From the NCBI RefSeq assembly GCF_000959445.1, contig NZ_CP009630.1:992001-1056000 (forward strand): DNA of 64,000 nt, given 5' to 3'. Of the stretch, positions 18,041-26,734 are shown piece after piece. Positions within the stretch are counted from its first letter, which is position 1. The number at the start of each line of letters is the position of its first letter. A program made the translations under genes and the position numbers. The DNA comes from Burkholderia vietnamiensis LMG 10929 (GTDB taxonomy: Bacteria; Pseudomonadota; Gammaproteobacteria; Burkholderiales; Burkholderiaceae). Under the pieces are notes generated by a model that was given only the letters and a program-made list of their open reading frames with translations, did no database searches and was not told where the DNA came from.

Positions 18041-19096
18041 ATGTCGTTTCCTGTTTCGCCGGCCCTGCGCCGCACGACCCGTTCTGCGCGCCGCGCCTTG
18101 GCCGTCACGCTCACCGCCGCGCTGGCGTTCGTGGTCGCCGGCACGCCGCGCCCCGCACACGCGGAAGGCCGCATCCGCATCGCCGAGCAGTTCGGCGTGG
18201 TTTACCTGATGCTGAACGTCGCGCGCGACCAGCAACTGATCGAGAAGGAGGGCCGCAAGGCCGGCGTCGACATCAAGGTCGACTGGGTGCGGCTGTCGGG
18301 CGGCGCGGCCGTGAACGACGCGCTGCTGTCGGGCGCGGTCGATATCGCCGGGGCGGGCGTCGGGCCGCTGTTGACCGTATGGGACCGCACGCGCGGGCGG
18401 CAGAACGTGAAGGGCGTCGCCTCGCTCGGCAATTTCCCGTACTACCTGGTCAGCACCAATCCGAACGTGAAGACGATCGCCGACTTGAGCGCGAAGGACC
18501 GTATCGCGGTGCCGGCCGTCGGCGTGTCGGTGCAGTCGCGCGTGCTGCAGTACGCGGCCGCGAAGCAGTGGGGCGACAAGCAGTTCGATCGTCTCGATGC
18601 GCTGACGCAGGCGATCCCGCACCCGGATGCAACGGCCGCGATCCTGGCGAACAGCAATGTGATCACCGGGCACTTCGGCAACCCGCCGTTCCAGGATCAG
18701 GAGCTCGCCGGCAATCCGAAGGCGCACATCGTGCTCAATTCCTACGATGTGCTCGGCGGCCCGAGTTCCGCGACGGTGCTGTATGCAACGGAGCAATTCC
18801 GCGACGCCAATCCGAAGACGTATCGCGCGTTCGTCGCGGCGCTCGCCGACGCCGCGCGCCAGATCGCAGCCGACCCCGAGCGCGCGGCCGACACGTACCT
18901 TCGCGTGAACGGTTCGAGGATCGATCGCGCGTTGTTGCTGAAGATCCTGCGCAATCCGCAGGTGCAGTTCAAGACGGCTCCCGAGAACACGCTGAAGCTC
19001 GCGCAGTTCATGTATCGCACCGGCGCGATCCGCAACGAGCCGAAATCGTGGCGCGATTACTTCTTCGACGATCCGGCGACGGCCGGCGGTAGTTGA
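18041..19096 (+). CDS. NitT/TauT-type ABC transporter substrate-binding protein
   Basis: 351 residues with an Arg-rich leader and hydrophobic core cleaved near PAHA, giving a periplasmic mature protein starting EGRIRIAEQFG. Family blocks include YLMLNVARDQQLIEKEG, GAVDIAGAGVGPLL, NFPYYLVSTNPNVKTIADL and VITGHFGNPPFQDQEL, as in sulfonate/taurine and related anion binding proteins. It lies between the dioxygenase and the ATPase genes and should supply the ligand to the 20162-21049 permease. A usable ribosome site (GGAG) stands shortly before the ATG. Confidence 0.9.
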   Translation: MSFPVSPALRRTTRSARRALAVTLTAALAFVVAGTPRPAHAEGRIRIAEQFGVVYLMLNVARDQQLIEKEGRKAGVDIKVDWVRLSGGAAVNDALLSGAVDIAGAGVGPLLTVWDRTRGRQNVKGVASLGNFPYYLVSTNPNVKTIADLSAKDRIAVPAVGVSVQSRVLQYAAAKQWGDKQFDRLDALTQAIPHPDATAAILANSNVITGHFGNPPFQDQELAGNPKAHIVLNSYDVLGGPSSATVLYATEQFRDANPKTYRAFVAALADAARQIAADPERAADTYLRVNGSRIDRALLLKILRNPQVQFKTAPENTLKLAQFMYRTGAIRNEPKSWRDYFFDDPATAGGS

Positions 19097-19229
19097 TCCG
19101 ACGCCGAGCCGACGCTGCCGCGTCGCGATCGCCGCTTATGCGGCTGCGCGGTTTCGATATGCGCAATCGTTGGTTGGGCCGTGCGCCACACCGCCGTATG
19201 TTGATGATTTACCCGCGAGAGTTTCCATC

Positions 19230-20165
19230 GTGAACGCCACTTCTCCGTCGATCGGCTTGCCGCCGTACGCGATGCGCGGTGCGGCCGCATCGGCCGTCCA
19301 TCCCGTCACCGACGCGCGCGACGCGTCCGCGCCTCAGGCCGCAGCGGCCGGCGCGCCCAGCAAGCGCCTGCTGGCGATCGAGCGCGTGAGCCTCGAATAC
19401 CGGGCGGGCGCACGCATCGTGCGCGCGACCCATCAAGTCAGCTTCGACGTGTACGGCGGCGACCGTTTCGTGCTGCTCGGTCCGTCCGGCTGCGGAAAAT
19501 CCACGTTGCTGAAGGCGATCGGGGGCTTCATCGAGCCCGTCTCGGGTTCGATCGCGCTCGATGGCCGGCCCGTGCACGGCCCGGGCCCCGATCGCATCGT
19601 CGTGTTCCAGGAATTCGACCAGTTGCCGCCGTGGAAGACGGTCGTCGAGAACGTCGCGTTTCCGTTGCGTGCTGCCGCGAAGCTGTCGCGGGCCGAAGCA
19701 CGCGAGCGTGCGCTGCACTATCTCGACAAGGTCGGGCTCGCCGCGTTCGCCGATGCCTATCCGCATACGCTGTCCGGCGGCATGAAACAGCGCGTCGCGA
19801 TTGCGCGTGCGTTGGCGATGCAACCGCGCGTGCTGCTGATGGACGAACCGTTCGCCGCGCTCGACGCGCTCACGCGGCGCAAGATGCAGGAAGAACTGCT
19901 GCGCCTCTGGGACGAATTCCGCTTCACGCTGCTGTTCGTCACGCATTCGATCGAGGAGGCGCTCGTGGTCGGCAACCGGATCCTGCTGCTGTCGCCGCAT
20001 CCGGGACGCGTGCGCGCCGAGCTCAACAGCGACGAGCATTCGTTCGACAGCGTCGGTAGCGGTGACTTCCGCGCGAGCGTCGCCCGCATTCATCATCTGC
20101 TGTTCGATGCCGACGCGTTGGGCGAAACGCACGCCGCATCGACCACGGAGGCCACTGCATCATGA
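19230..20165 (+). CDS. NitT/TauT-type ABC transporter ATP-binding protein
   Basis: 311 residues from the GTG at 19230 (MNATSPSIG); a TTG at 19170 would add 20 residues without coding character. The ATPase core is complete: Walker A GPSGCGKST, Q-loop VVFQEFDQLPPW, signature LSGGMKQRVAIARAL, Walker B VLLMDEPFAALDA and switch histidine TLLFVTHS. The QEFDQLPPWKTV block is typical of SsuB/TauB-like subunits. The stop codon overlaps the permease start in an ATGA junction, implying translational coupling. Confidence 0.92.
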   Translation: MNATSPSIGLPPYAMRGAAASAVHPVTDARDASAPQAAAAGAPSKRLLAIERVSLEYRAGARIVRATHQVSFDVYGGDRFVLLGPSGCGKSTLLKAIGGFIEPVSGSIALDGRPVHGPGPDRIVVFQEFDQLPPWKTVVENVAFPLRAAAKLSRAEARERALHYLDKVGLAAFADAYPHTLSGGMKQRVAIARALAMQPRVLLMDEPFAALDALTRRKMQEELLRLWDEFRFTLLFVTHSIEEALVVGNRILLLSPHPGRVRAELNSDEHSFDSVGSGDFRASVARIHHLLFDADALGETHAASTTEATAS

Positions 20166-21049
20166 CCACGATCGATCCTGTCCTGCCGCCGTTGCCGCCC
20201 GTTCGTGCCGAATACGTGCGCACGCTCGACGCGCTGCCCGAAGCCGCGCGTGCCGCGCCCGCGCCCCTGTTGCGCCGTATCGCCGGTGCGAGCGGCTTTC
20301 GCCGCGCGGTGATCGCGCTGGTGCTGATCGCCGTATGGGAAACCGTCGCGCGCATCGTCGCGAACGATTTGCTCGTACCGACCTTCGGCGCGACGCTCGT
20401 TGCGTTCGTGCAAGGCATCGCGTCGGGCGAACTGCTGGTGAAGACGGCCATCTCGATGTCGGTGCTGTTGCGCGGCTATGCGCTCGGCGTCCTGTTCGCG
20501 TTCGTGCTGACGTCGCTCGCAGTGTCGACGCGCGTCGGTCGCGATGTGCTGTCGATGCTCACGTCGATGTTCAATCCGCTGCCGTCGATCGCGTTGCTGC
20601 CGATTGCGTTGCTGTGGTTCGGGCTCGGCACCGGCAGCCTGCTGTTCGTGCTCGTGCACGCGGTGCTGTGGCCGCTCGCGCTCAGTATGTATACGGGCTT
20701 CGCCGGTGTGCCGGCCACGCTGAAGATGGCCGGGCGCAACTATGGGCTCAGCGGCCTGCGGCAGATCGCGCTGATCCTCGTGCCGGCCGCGCTGCCGTCG
20801 ATCCTGTCCGGGTTGCGCGTCGGCTGGGCTTTCGCATGGCGCACGCTGATCGCGGCGGAACTCGTGTTCGGTGCGAGCGCCGGGCAGGGCGGGCTCGGCT
20901 GGTACATCTTCCAGAACCGCAACGAGCTGTATACCGACCGCGTATTCGCGGGTCTCGCGGCCGTCATCGTGATCGGGCTGCTCGTCGAGCATCTCGTCTT
21001 CGATACGCTCGAGCGCGTGACGGTGCGCCGCTGGGGCATCGCGCACTGA
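20162..21049 (+). CDS. NitT/TauT-type ABC transporter permease
   Basis: 295 residues with about six membrane segments after a 50-residue cytoplasmic N-terminus. The permease EAA-like loop is in MAGRNYGLSGLRQIALILVPAALPSIL, followed by the conserved GWAFAWRTLIAAEL block of TauC/SsuC proteins. It completes the dioxygenase, binding-protein, ATPase, permease set. The start overlaps the ATPase stop by four bases. No further gene follows on this strand for about 2.2 kb. Confidence 0.92.
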   Translation: MTTIDPVLPPLPPVRAEYVRTLDALPEAARAAPAPLLRRIAGASGFRRAVIALVLIAVWETVARIVANDLLVPTFGATLVAFVQGIASGELLVKTAISMSVLLRGYALGVLFAFVLTSLAVSTRVGRDVLSMLTSMFNPLPSIALLPIALLWFGLGTGSLLFVLVHAVLWPLALSMYTGFAGVPATLKMAGRNYGLSGLRQIALILVPAALPSILSGLRVGWAFAWRTLIAAELVFGASAGQGGLGWYIFQNRNELYTDRVFAGLAAVIVIGLLVEHLVFDTLERVTVRRWGIAH

Positions 21050-21343
21050 CACGCATCGATCCGAGCGGGCATTCGCTGCGCCGGCGTCAACGCATGGTTG
21101 GGAACCGTGTCGGTTACCGACAACACGGCCGAGCTGGCCACATCGGCTTGCCCGAAACGGCGACGACGGCGTCGGGTCATGCAATCTGAAGTCCGGCTGC
21201 GAAATCGGCAGCGACGTATCGTCGATCGCACGGACCCGCAAATGACGACGTGTTGTCGCGCAGCTGACCGGCCGTCCGCGACCGGCGCGGCCGTCGGAAG
21301 CCGGCCGCGTTTGCATCGCATCACATCCGCGCAAGACGGTCCG

Positions 21344-22753
21344 TCACGTGTCTCGAGCGAGGCCGGGGGCCGCGTCGATGAACGGCTCGGCAAGCGGATC
21401 GCTCGCCGCTGCGACGTTGAGCCGTACCCACGGCGTCGCCTCGCCGTTCGGCCGGTATTCGCGCCCGGGCGCAAGGTCGAGCCCGAACGTGCGCGCGGTG
21501 TCGCACAGCAGCGCGGAATCTTCCACGCCGGGCACGCGCGCCCACACGAACATGCCGCCGCTCGGCTGTTCGAACACTTCCCAGCCCGCATGGCGTAATC
21601 GCGCCACCGCGTTGGCCGACGCCTGCGCGAGGCGCCGGCGCAGCCGTTCCAGATGCTTGCGATGCGTGCCACGCTCGAGCAGCGACGCGACGATGCTTTC
21701 CGCGAGCCGCGCGCCACCCATGCTCGTGAGCGCCTTCAGCTCGACGAGCGGCTTGATCAGCTCGGGCCGCGCGGCCAGGTAGCCGATCCGCAGCGACGAC
21801 GACAAAGCCTTCGAAAACCCGCTCAGATAGATCACCCGTTCGAACTGATCGAGCGTCGCGAGCCGCTGCGACGGCGCCGCTTCGAAGTCCGCGTAGACGT
21901 CGTCCTCGACGAACGTGAAGTCGTGCCGATGCGCGAGCTGCAGCAGCCGGAACATCACCGGCGGCGCAATGTTCGTCGCCGTCGGGTTGTGGAACGCGGT
22001 ATTGACGAAGAACAGCTTCGGACGATGTTCGCGCAGCAGCGCCTCGGTGATCTCGACGTCGGGCCCCGTCGCGCGGCGCGGCACACCGACGAGCTTCACG
22101 CCGTGCAGCTTCAGCAGCCCGAACAGGTTGAAGTAACCGGGATCCTCGACGAATACCGTGTCGCCCGGCTTCAGCATCAGGCGCACGACGAGATCGAGCG
22201 CGTGGCTCGCGCTGTGCGTGACGAGAATCTGCTGCGGCTGCGCGTGGATGCCGAGTGGCGCGAGATACCCGCTCAGGTACTGCCGCAGCAGCGGGTCACC
22301 TTGCGGCTGCGCATAGTCGACCAGGCTCGCCGCGTCGCTGCGCACGACGTGCCGTATGGCCTGGGCGATGCCGTCGACGTCGCGCCACGCAGCCGGCATG
22401 AAGCCGCTCGACAGCTTGAGGCGATCGTCGGTCGACGCGAATTGCTCGAGGATGTGGCCGGATTCTTCCTCGGCGATCTGCGGATCCGTGCCGCCGACCG
22501 GCGCGCTGCGGTCGAACCGGTCGGTCACGTAGAAGCCCGCGCCGTGACGCGGCTGGATCAGGCCGCGGGCCGCGAGCGTGTCGTATGCCTCGATGACGGG
22601 GAAGCGGCTGATCTGCTGGTCGGCCGCCATCTTGCGGATCGACGGCAGTTTTACGCCGCTGCGCAAATGTCGCGAGCGAATCATCTGTTCGAGCTGGCGA
22701 GCGAGTTGCTCGTTGAGCGGGACGCCGGTCGTCGTATCGAGCGCGAGTTTCAT
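21344..22753 (-). CDS. MocR-type (GntR/aminotransferase) transcriptional regulator
   Basis: 469 residues. Residues about 10-80 form a GntR winged helix (LPSIRKMAADQQISRFPVIEAYDTLAARGLIQ). The remainder is a fold-type I aminotransferase-like domain with the PLP-lysine block YLSGFSKALSSSLRIGYL. Regulators of this kind sense an amine or PLP derivative and usually control a divergent neighbour. Here the divergent gene encodes a LysE-type exporter that is cut short by a rearrangement, so the regulator may have lost its target. A perfect 12-bp inverted repeat stands just upstream of its start. Confidence 0.92.
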   Translation of the reverse strand: MKLALDTTTGVPLNEQLARQLEQMIRSRHLRSGVKLPSIRKMAADQQISRFPVIEAYDTLAARGLIQPRHGAGFYVTDRFDRSAPVGGTDPQIAEEESGHILEQFASTDDRLKLSSGFMPAAWRDVDGIAQAIRHVVRSDAASLVDYAQPQGDPLLRQYLSGYLAPLGIHAQPQQILVTHSASHALDLVVRLMLKPGDTVFVEDPGYFNLFGLLKLHGVKLVGVPRRATGPDVEITEALLREHRPKLFFVNTAFHNPTATNIAPPVMFRLLQLAHRHDFTFVEDDVYADFEAAPSQRLATLDQFERVIYLSGFSKALSSSLRIGYLAARPELIKPLVELKALTSMGGARLAESIVASLLERGTHRKHLERLRRRLAQASANAVARLRHAGWEVFEQPSGGMFVWARVPGVEDSALLCDTARTFGLDLAPGREYRPNGEATPWVRLNVAAASDPLAEPFIDAAPGLARDT

Positions 22754-22779
22754 TTGACACCTTCGTCAGGAAGGGCGGG

Positions 22780-22811
22780 CAAAGTGTTCGGCGAAATGCC
22801 CGAACACTTTG
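22780..22811. promoter_or_regulatory. Candidate MocR operator, 12-bp inverted repeat
   Basis: Arms CAAAGTGTTCGG (22780-22791) and CCGAACACTTTG (22800-22811) are a perfect inverted repeat with an 8-base spacer, starting 26 bp before the MocR start codon in the divergent region. A further GTTCGG element at about 22821-22826 extends the pattern. Position and symmetry fit an autoregulatory operator; no U-tract follows, so a terminator is unlikely. Confidence 0.6.
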
Positions 22812-23271
22812 ATGGTGATTGTTCGGTTGTGTTCATTCCGGTGAGCGGATTCTAGTCGAATAATCGCTACCGCAGGCGTTCGGTGGGGCCGCTGTCGAAC
22901 CGTAGCGGCTAGGGCGATCACATGCGCGAAATCGGGCTGTTCCGAATGGAAAAGGCGGTACGCCCATGCGCCTCGGTAACACCCATGTTTTCAACGTCGC
23001 GATGAGCGTGCCGCTGGTCGTCTCGCGGGTGCCGGCACTGCACGGCGTCGTCGTGAAGGAGGGCGCGACGCCGCCGCTCCGCATCGGTTCGGCCAGTCAT
23101 CGGGCCGTGCGCTGCCTCGACCGAGAACGCCGGGACGAGCGCCTGTAAGGGCGGCGTGAGCCGCGGAGGTGGATTTCCGACGGGAAGAAAACTCGATCAC
23201 GGTTGTTTCACACGAGCACGGCGGCGCGCAGCGGAACGGCCGCGCGTGGCGATGAGCACAAGGACCCTTAG

Positions 23272-23652
23272 ATGAATCTCGCGCACTTCTCCAGCTTCGG
23301 CGTCGCGGTCGCCGTCTACCTGATCGGCACGGCGATGCCTGGGCCGGGCAACCTGTCGATCGCGAACGCGTCGCTCAACTACGGACGCATGCCGGGCCTC
23401 GCGACGGCGGCCGGCGTGATCTCGGGCTCGCTGTGCTGGGGCGTGACCGCGGCGGCCGGCGTGTCGGCGATGCTGTTGTCGTACCGGCCGCTGCTCATGT
23501 GGCTCAAGATCCTCGGCGCGCTCTATCTGCTGTGGCTCGCGCACAAGGCGGTTCGGACGGCGTTCTCGTCGCGCGATCCGATGAAGGCGGCCACGCAGAC
23601 GCGACGCGGCGGCGCGGCGGTGTTTTATCTGCAGGGACTGGGGTCCCCTTGA
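23272..23652 (+). pseudogene. LysE/RhtB-family exporter, 3' truncated
   Basis: The N-terminal 120 or so residues are a normal LysE-family exporter: AVAVYLIGTAMPGPGNLSIAN is the family entry motif, followed by YGRMPGLATAAGVISGS and the second and third membrane helices. Intact members have about 205 residues and six helices; this one stops after 126 with an unrelated tail beginning around GLGSP. The break near 23640 coincides with a change to mixed, lower-GC sequence containing other broken genes. The truncated protein should not be a working exporter of lysine, threonine or similar amino acids. Confidence 0.8.
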
Positions 23653-23846
23653 TTTCAGTGCATTTTTCCGGGGTAGGCCGATCTAGTCGCGACAGGGCAT
23701 GGCGTTCCGCTCCTAAAATAATTCTCAGTCGAATCAATCACTTCCTGATGGATCGGTGAGTGGCGCCACTCTTGCAGCGCCGCTATGGATGAGCTAAGTC
23801 TGCACGATCAGACTGCCTGTACCCCAAATCTTCAGGAGGCAACGGC

Positions 23847-24089
23847 ATGCTCTCGCCTTTCGACCGCCCGACTTCGCCCTGGCTGAACAAGGTTCCTGAC
23901 GTCGCGCTCTCGTTCTGGATCATCAAGGTCATGTCCACGACGGTCGGCGAGACCGGCGCGGACTTTCTCGCTGTCAATGCCGGCTGGGGCCAAGGCGCGA
24001 CGCGTGCGCTGATGACCTCGCTACTCGGTAAGCCAGCTCGCACTCACGTATCGGAACCGCGGTGGAGGAGGGAATGGCTAGATCCGTAG
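23847..24089 (+). pseudogene. Truncated COG4705-type membrane protein gene
   Basis: It starts with a good ribosome site (CAGGAGG) and the family N-terminus: LNKVPDVALSFWIIKVMSTTVGETGADFL, matching the conserved first helix of COG4705 membrane proteins (about 250 residues). After roughly 60 residues the match stops at ALMTSLL and an unrelated, charged 19-residue tail leads to a stop. This is a second broken gene within 500 bp of the truncated exporter and supports a recombination-scarred region. Homology recognition is from memory of the family signature; the downstream parts are missing. Confidence 0.6.
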
Positions 24090-25366
24090 GCGGAATACTC
24101 CGGAGCGCACCACCGTCTCCTCGAGATGCTCCACTATCTTCCGAAGGGCAGCGAACTTCGACGTTGCGCTTCGGGCAACATCACGGTGTCGAGATCCGCG
24201 CGCTTACCGAATCAGAATCCTATGCTAACAAGGCTGATCTGCGCGCGAACGGCCATCGTTAGCTATACTTACAAACTTTCAATGGCAGCCAAGACTTCGT
24301 ATGCATATGCGGCACCGTGTCGCGCATCGTCCAGCACCACGGTCAAACTATACTATTGCATAGTTGCGATAATAGGCAATTGATAAGTTGCTGTTAACCC
24401 ACCTCAATGCAAGATCACATCATTCGGCCGCCAGGCGAGCTTGTCGCACGGCCTAACACTGTGCCAATTCTATGTCTGCGGCGTATCGGTCGGAGGGGGA
24501 TGTCGCCGTGGCAGAGCGCGCCGCTGGATGCAAAGCATTTCGATGCGTGACGGTCGGGATCTGCATGAACAGGTTTGTGTCATTCATGAGCTTTGCTCGA
24601 CGTATCATTTCCCGAATTAATGTCGACCAACTGAAAGTATTTTGGCACTTTCGCGTCGCGACAGTCGGCGCGATTCGTGCGACCTTGCTCTTTACCATCG
24701 GCGGCTTCAGTGTCGCGCATCCGCAGATGCCACGGGCTCGACCATTCTCCGGTGTCAAGCCTCGCGCTGGGTTCGGTACAGCAGGGCGCCGTGCCGCCTG
24801 GCGGTGCGCGGCGTGACAATTTGCGCGCGCATGCGGTTCTGGCGCTTGCCCCCGAACTGGGCCTGCCGACATGCAGCTCGACCTGCTTGCGACCCTCGCT
24901 GACTGTCCGTTGCTCTCATGGTGGCGCATCGCGCCAGCGATCGGTACTGCAAGCGCAAGCCTGTTGTTACTTCTGATGTCATTGTCGAGCCCCCTGCGAG
25001 AGCCGGACTATCGGGAATGCCGCGTCGCGCTGCGAACATCTTGACCTGGACGGCAGCATGTGTCGGCGTGTTCATTCTCGCGTAGATGAGCTGGCGACTT
25101 CACATAATGCGCGGCAAGGTCAAGGCGGAGCACGACGCGTCGAGGTGGCGTGGTGGTCCGGGATTACGGCGCTTGGTATCTCTCGTGGTTGATTCACGCG
25201 GCGATGATCGGGCTGTTTATGGCGGCGCATGGCTTGCTGGCCGCCACGCAGCAAAGGCGAGTGGTGGTCAGAGAGCGGCTGAATGTGCGGATGGCGGACC
25301 CGCCGGGAAGGGCCTTTTCCGCTTTGTGCGTTATCCCTCCGGTGCACATCGAACATGCAAACGCTC
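24090..25366. other. Gene-poor scarred region
   Basis: About 1.3 kb of mixed composition, with a markedly A/T-rich part at 24200-24420, and no gene I can support. A short hydrophobic ORF occurs at 24871-25044 (57 codons, MQLDLLATLADC, with one possible membrane helix). A second hydrophobic stretch lies near 25155-25245 (YLSWLIHAAMIGLFMAAHGLL) and could be a remnant of a membrane protein. Neither has a clear ribosome site. The segment is best read as decayed DNA at the edge of an inserted region. Confidence 0.5.
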
Positions 25367-26176
25367 ATGAAAGTCTCCATTGCGCCCCTTCCTGCATGCT
25401 GGTCCCGTGACGCAGTGACGAACTTCTACGATGCCGTGGCGTTGTCGTCCGTGGACATCGTGTATATCGGGAACGTCCTGTGTTCGTCGCGCCCCGTCGT
25501 TCAACGTCGGGAGCGGCTGGCAATTGCTCGCGAACTTGCGTCGAGCGGAAAGGAGGTCGTGTTGTCTGTCCGCCGATCGAGCGAGGAAGTCGCCGCCGAC
25601 AGCGCTACAAAGTGGATCAGAGAATCCGGGTTCCGGATCGAGGCCGGGGATGCGAACTCGCTGGCGTTGCTGGCAGGGAATGCGTCTTTCGTCGCAGGGC
25701 CCGAGATTCCATGCGACGGCGCGAGCACACTACGCCGACTTGTCGAGTGGGGGGCCACGCGGTGGGTCATGAATGCGGTGTGCGCGGGCGACGCTATGCA
25801 AGCGCTTAAGCATGCGCGCGGCGCGGCGTGCGAGATCGAACTGCCGGTGCTGCACCGCCGGCAGGTTTCTGATTCGCAATGCCCGATCGTCAATTGCGTG
25901 CACGGGGGAGAGAGCATTTGCCGCTTGATGGGTTGCGATCATGCCGGGCGAGCGCAGCTCGGTCCGCCCGACTGGCCGTCCGGGATAGATAGGCTGCGTG
26001 TGGGCGGAGTCTCGATTCTGCGCGTAGTTCCTCGGACACCGCGCGAAATCAATTTGGCTCAGATGCTGAGCGAACTAGTGCGTGTCGAAATCGGCGCAGG
26101 ACGCCAGCTGCCGGTAGGCGGTCGCGCTACAGGGGGCGTCATGCGCTCGGCACTATCGTGGAGCCGCAAAAAATAA
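25367..26176 (+). CDS. ubiV: UbiV-like U32-family protein (anaerobic ubiquinone biosynthesis)
   Basis: 269 residues from MKVSIAPLPACW. The N-terminal part matches E. coli UbiV (YhbV) closely in layout: FYDAVALSSVDIVYIGNVLCSSR, LASSGKEVVLS, and FVAGPEIPCD. C39 coincides with the first 4Fe-4S ligand of UbiV. Further cysteines follow at 172, 177, 185 and 190, so four ligands are available, but their spacing differs from E. coli. UbiV works with UbiU and UbiT in oxygen-independent ubiquinone hydroxylation. Neither partner gene is in the window. It could be a divergent, repurposed U32 protein. It has no obvious ribosome site. Confidence 0.7.
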   Translation: MKVSIAPLPACWSRDAVTNFYDAVALSSVDIVYIGNVLCSSRPVVQRRERLAIARELASSGKEVVLSVRRSSEEVAADSATKWIRESGFRIEAGDANSLALLAGNASFVAGPEIPCDGASTLRRLVEWGATRWVMNAVCAGDAMQALKHARGAACEIELPVLHRRQVSDSQCPIVNCVHGGESICRLMGCDHAGRAQLGPPDWPSGIDRLRVGGVSILRVVPRTPREINLAQMLSELVRVEIGAGRQLPVGGRATGGVMRSALSWSRKK

Positions 26177-26323
26177 TGTTGGAGCGAATCGATGAAAGCG
26201 TGCACAGCTCGCTCGCGGCATCGCCACCGCCCCTGACGTTCTTGTTTATTTTTTGAGACTTTCGCCATGCCGGCATATGAACCTGGCTCCATCATTTCTG
26301 CAATTTTCATAAGGATTTCCTAA

Positions 26324-26734
26324 ATGGCTGATTTACCTCACGAAGATATCGAGCAAACAACGGCCTTCCATCTCATTGGGGGGGAGGTACGAGTGCGCGA
26401 GCTCGTCGACCGCTTCTATGACCTGATGGATCTCGAAGCCAAATTCAAGCAGCTTCGCGCGATGCATCCGCCAACGCTCGACGACACGCGAAATAAGTTG
26501 TTCTGGTTCCTGTGCGGCTGGCTCGGTGGTCCGGATCACTACGTTAGCCGTTTTGGCCATCCCCGCCTGCGTGCACGGCATATGCCGTATCCCATTGCAT
26601 CAGCGGACCGAGATCAATGGGTCGACTGCATGACAATGGCGATGAGAGAAATCGACCTGCCAAAGGAACTGCGCGAGCGGCTGCTCCACTCCTTCGGTGA
26701 AACCGCGGACTGGATGCGTAATCGTGCAGACTGA
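26324..26734 (+). CDS. Group II truncated hemoglobin
   Basis: 136 residues, the usual size for GlbO-type globins. The proximal histidine is H86 in RARHMPYPI, the B10 tyrosine is in RFYDLMD (about Y32), and the group-defining G8 tryptophan is W99 in DRDQWVDCM. The C-terminal ERLLHSFGETADWMRN matches helix H of the family. Such globins bind O2 and NO and are linked to NO or peroxide detoxification or to oxygen handling under microaerobic conditions. Its neighbour encodes a UbiV-like protein, consistent with a low-oxygen module. Confidence 0.93.
   Translation: MADLPHEDIEQTTAFHLIGGEVRVRELVDRFYDLMDLEAKFKQLRAMHPPTLDDTRNKLFWFLCGWLGGPDHYVSRFGHPRLRARHMPYPIASADRDQWVDCMTMAMREIDLPKELRERLLHSFGETADWMRNRAD

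Noticed and set aside
24453..24929. 158-codon minus-strand ORF in the scarred region
   Set aside because: No recognisable family, no ribosome site and composition like neighbouring non-coding frames.
25367..26176. Functional peptidase reading of the U32-family protein
   Set aside because: The U32 label is historical; the Cys pattern and N-terminus match UbiV, so a peptidase role is not supported.
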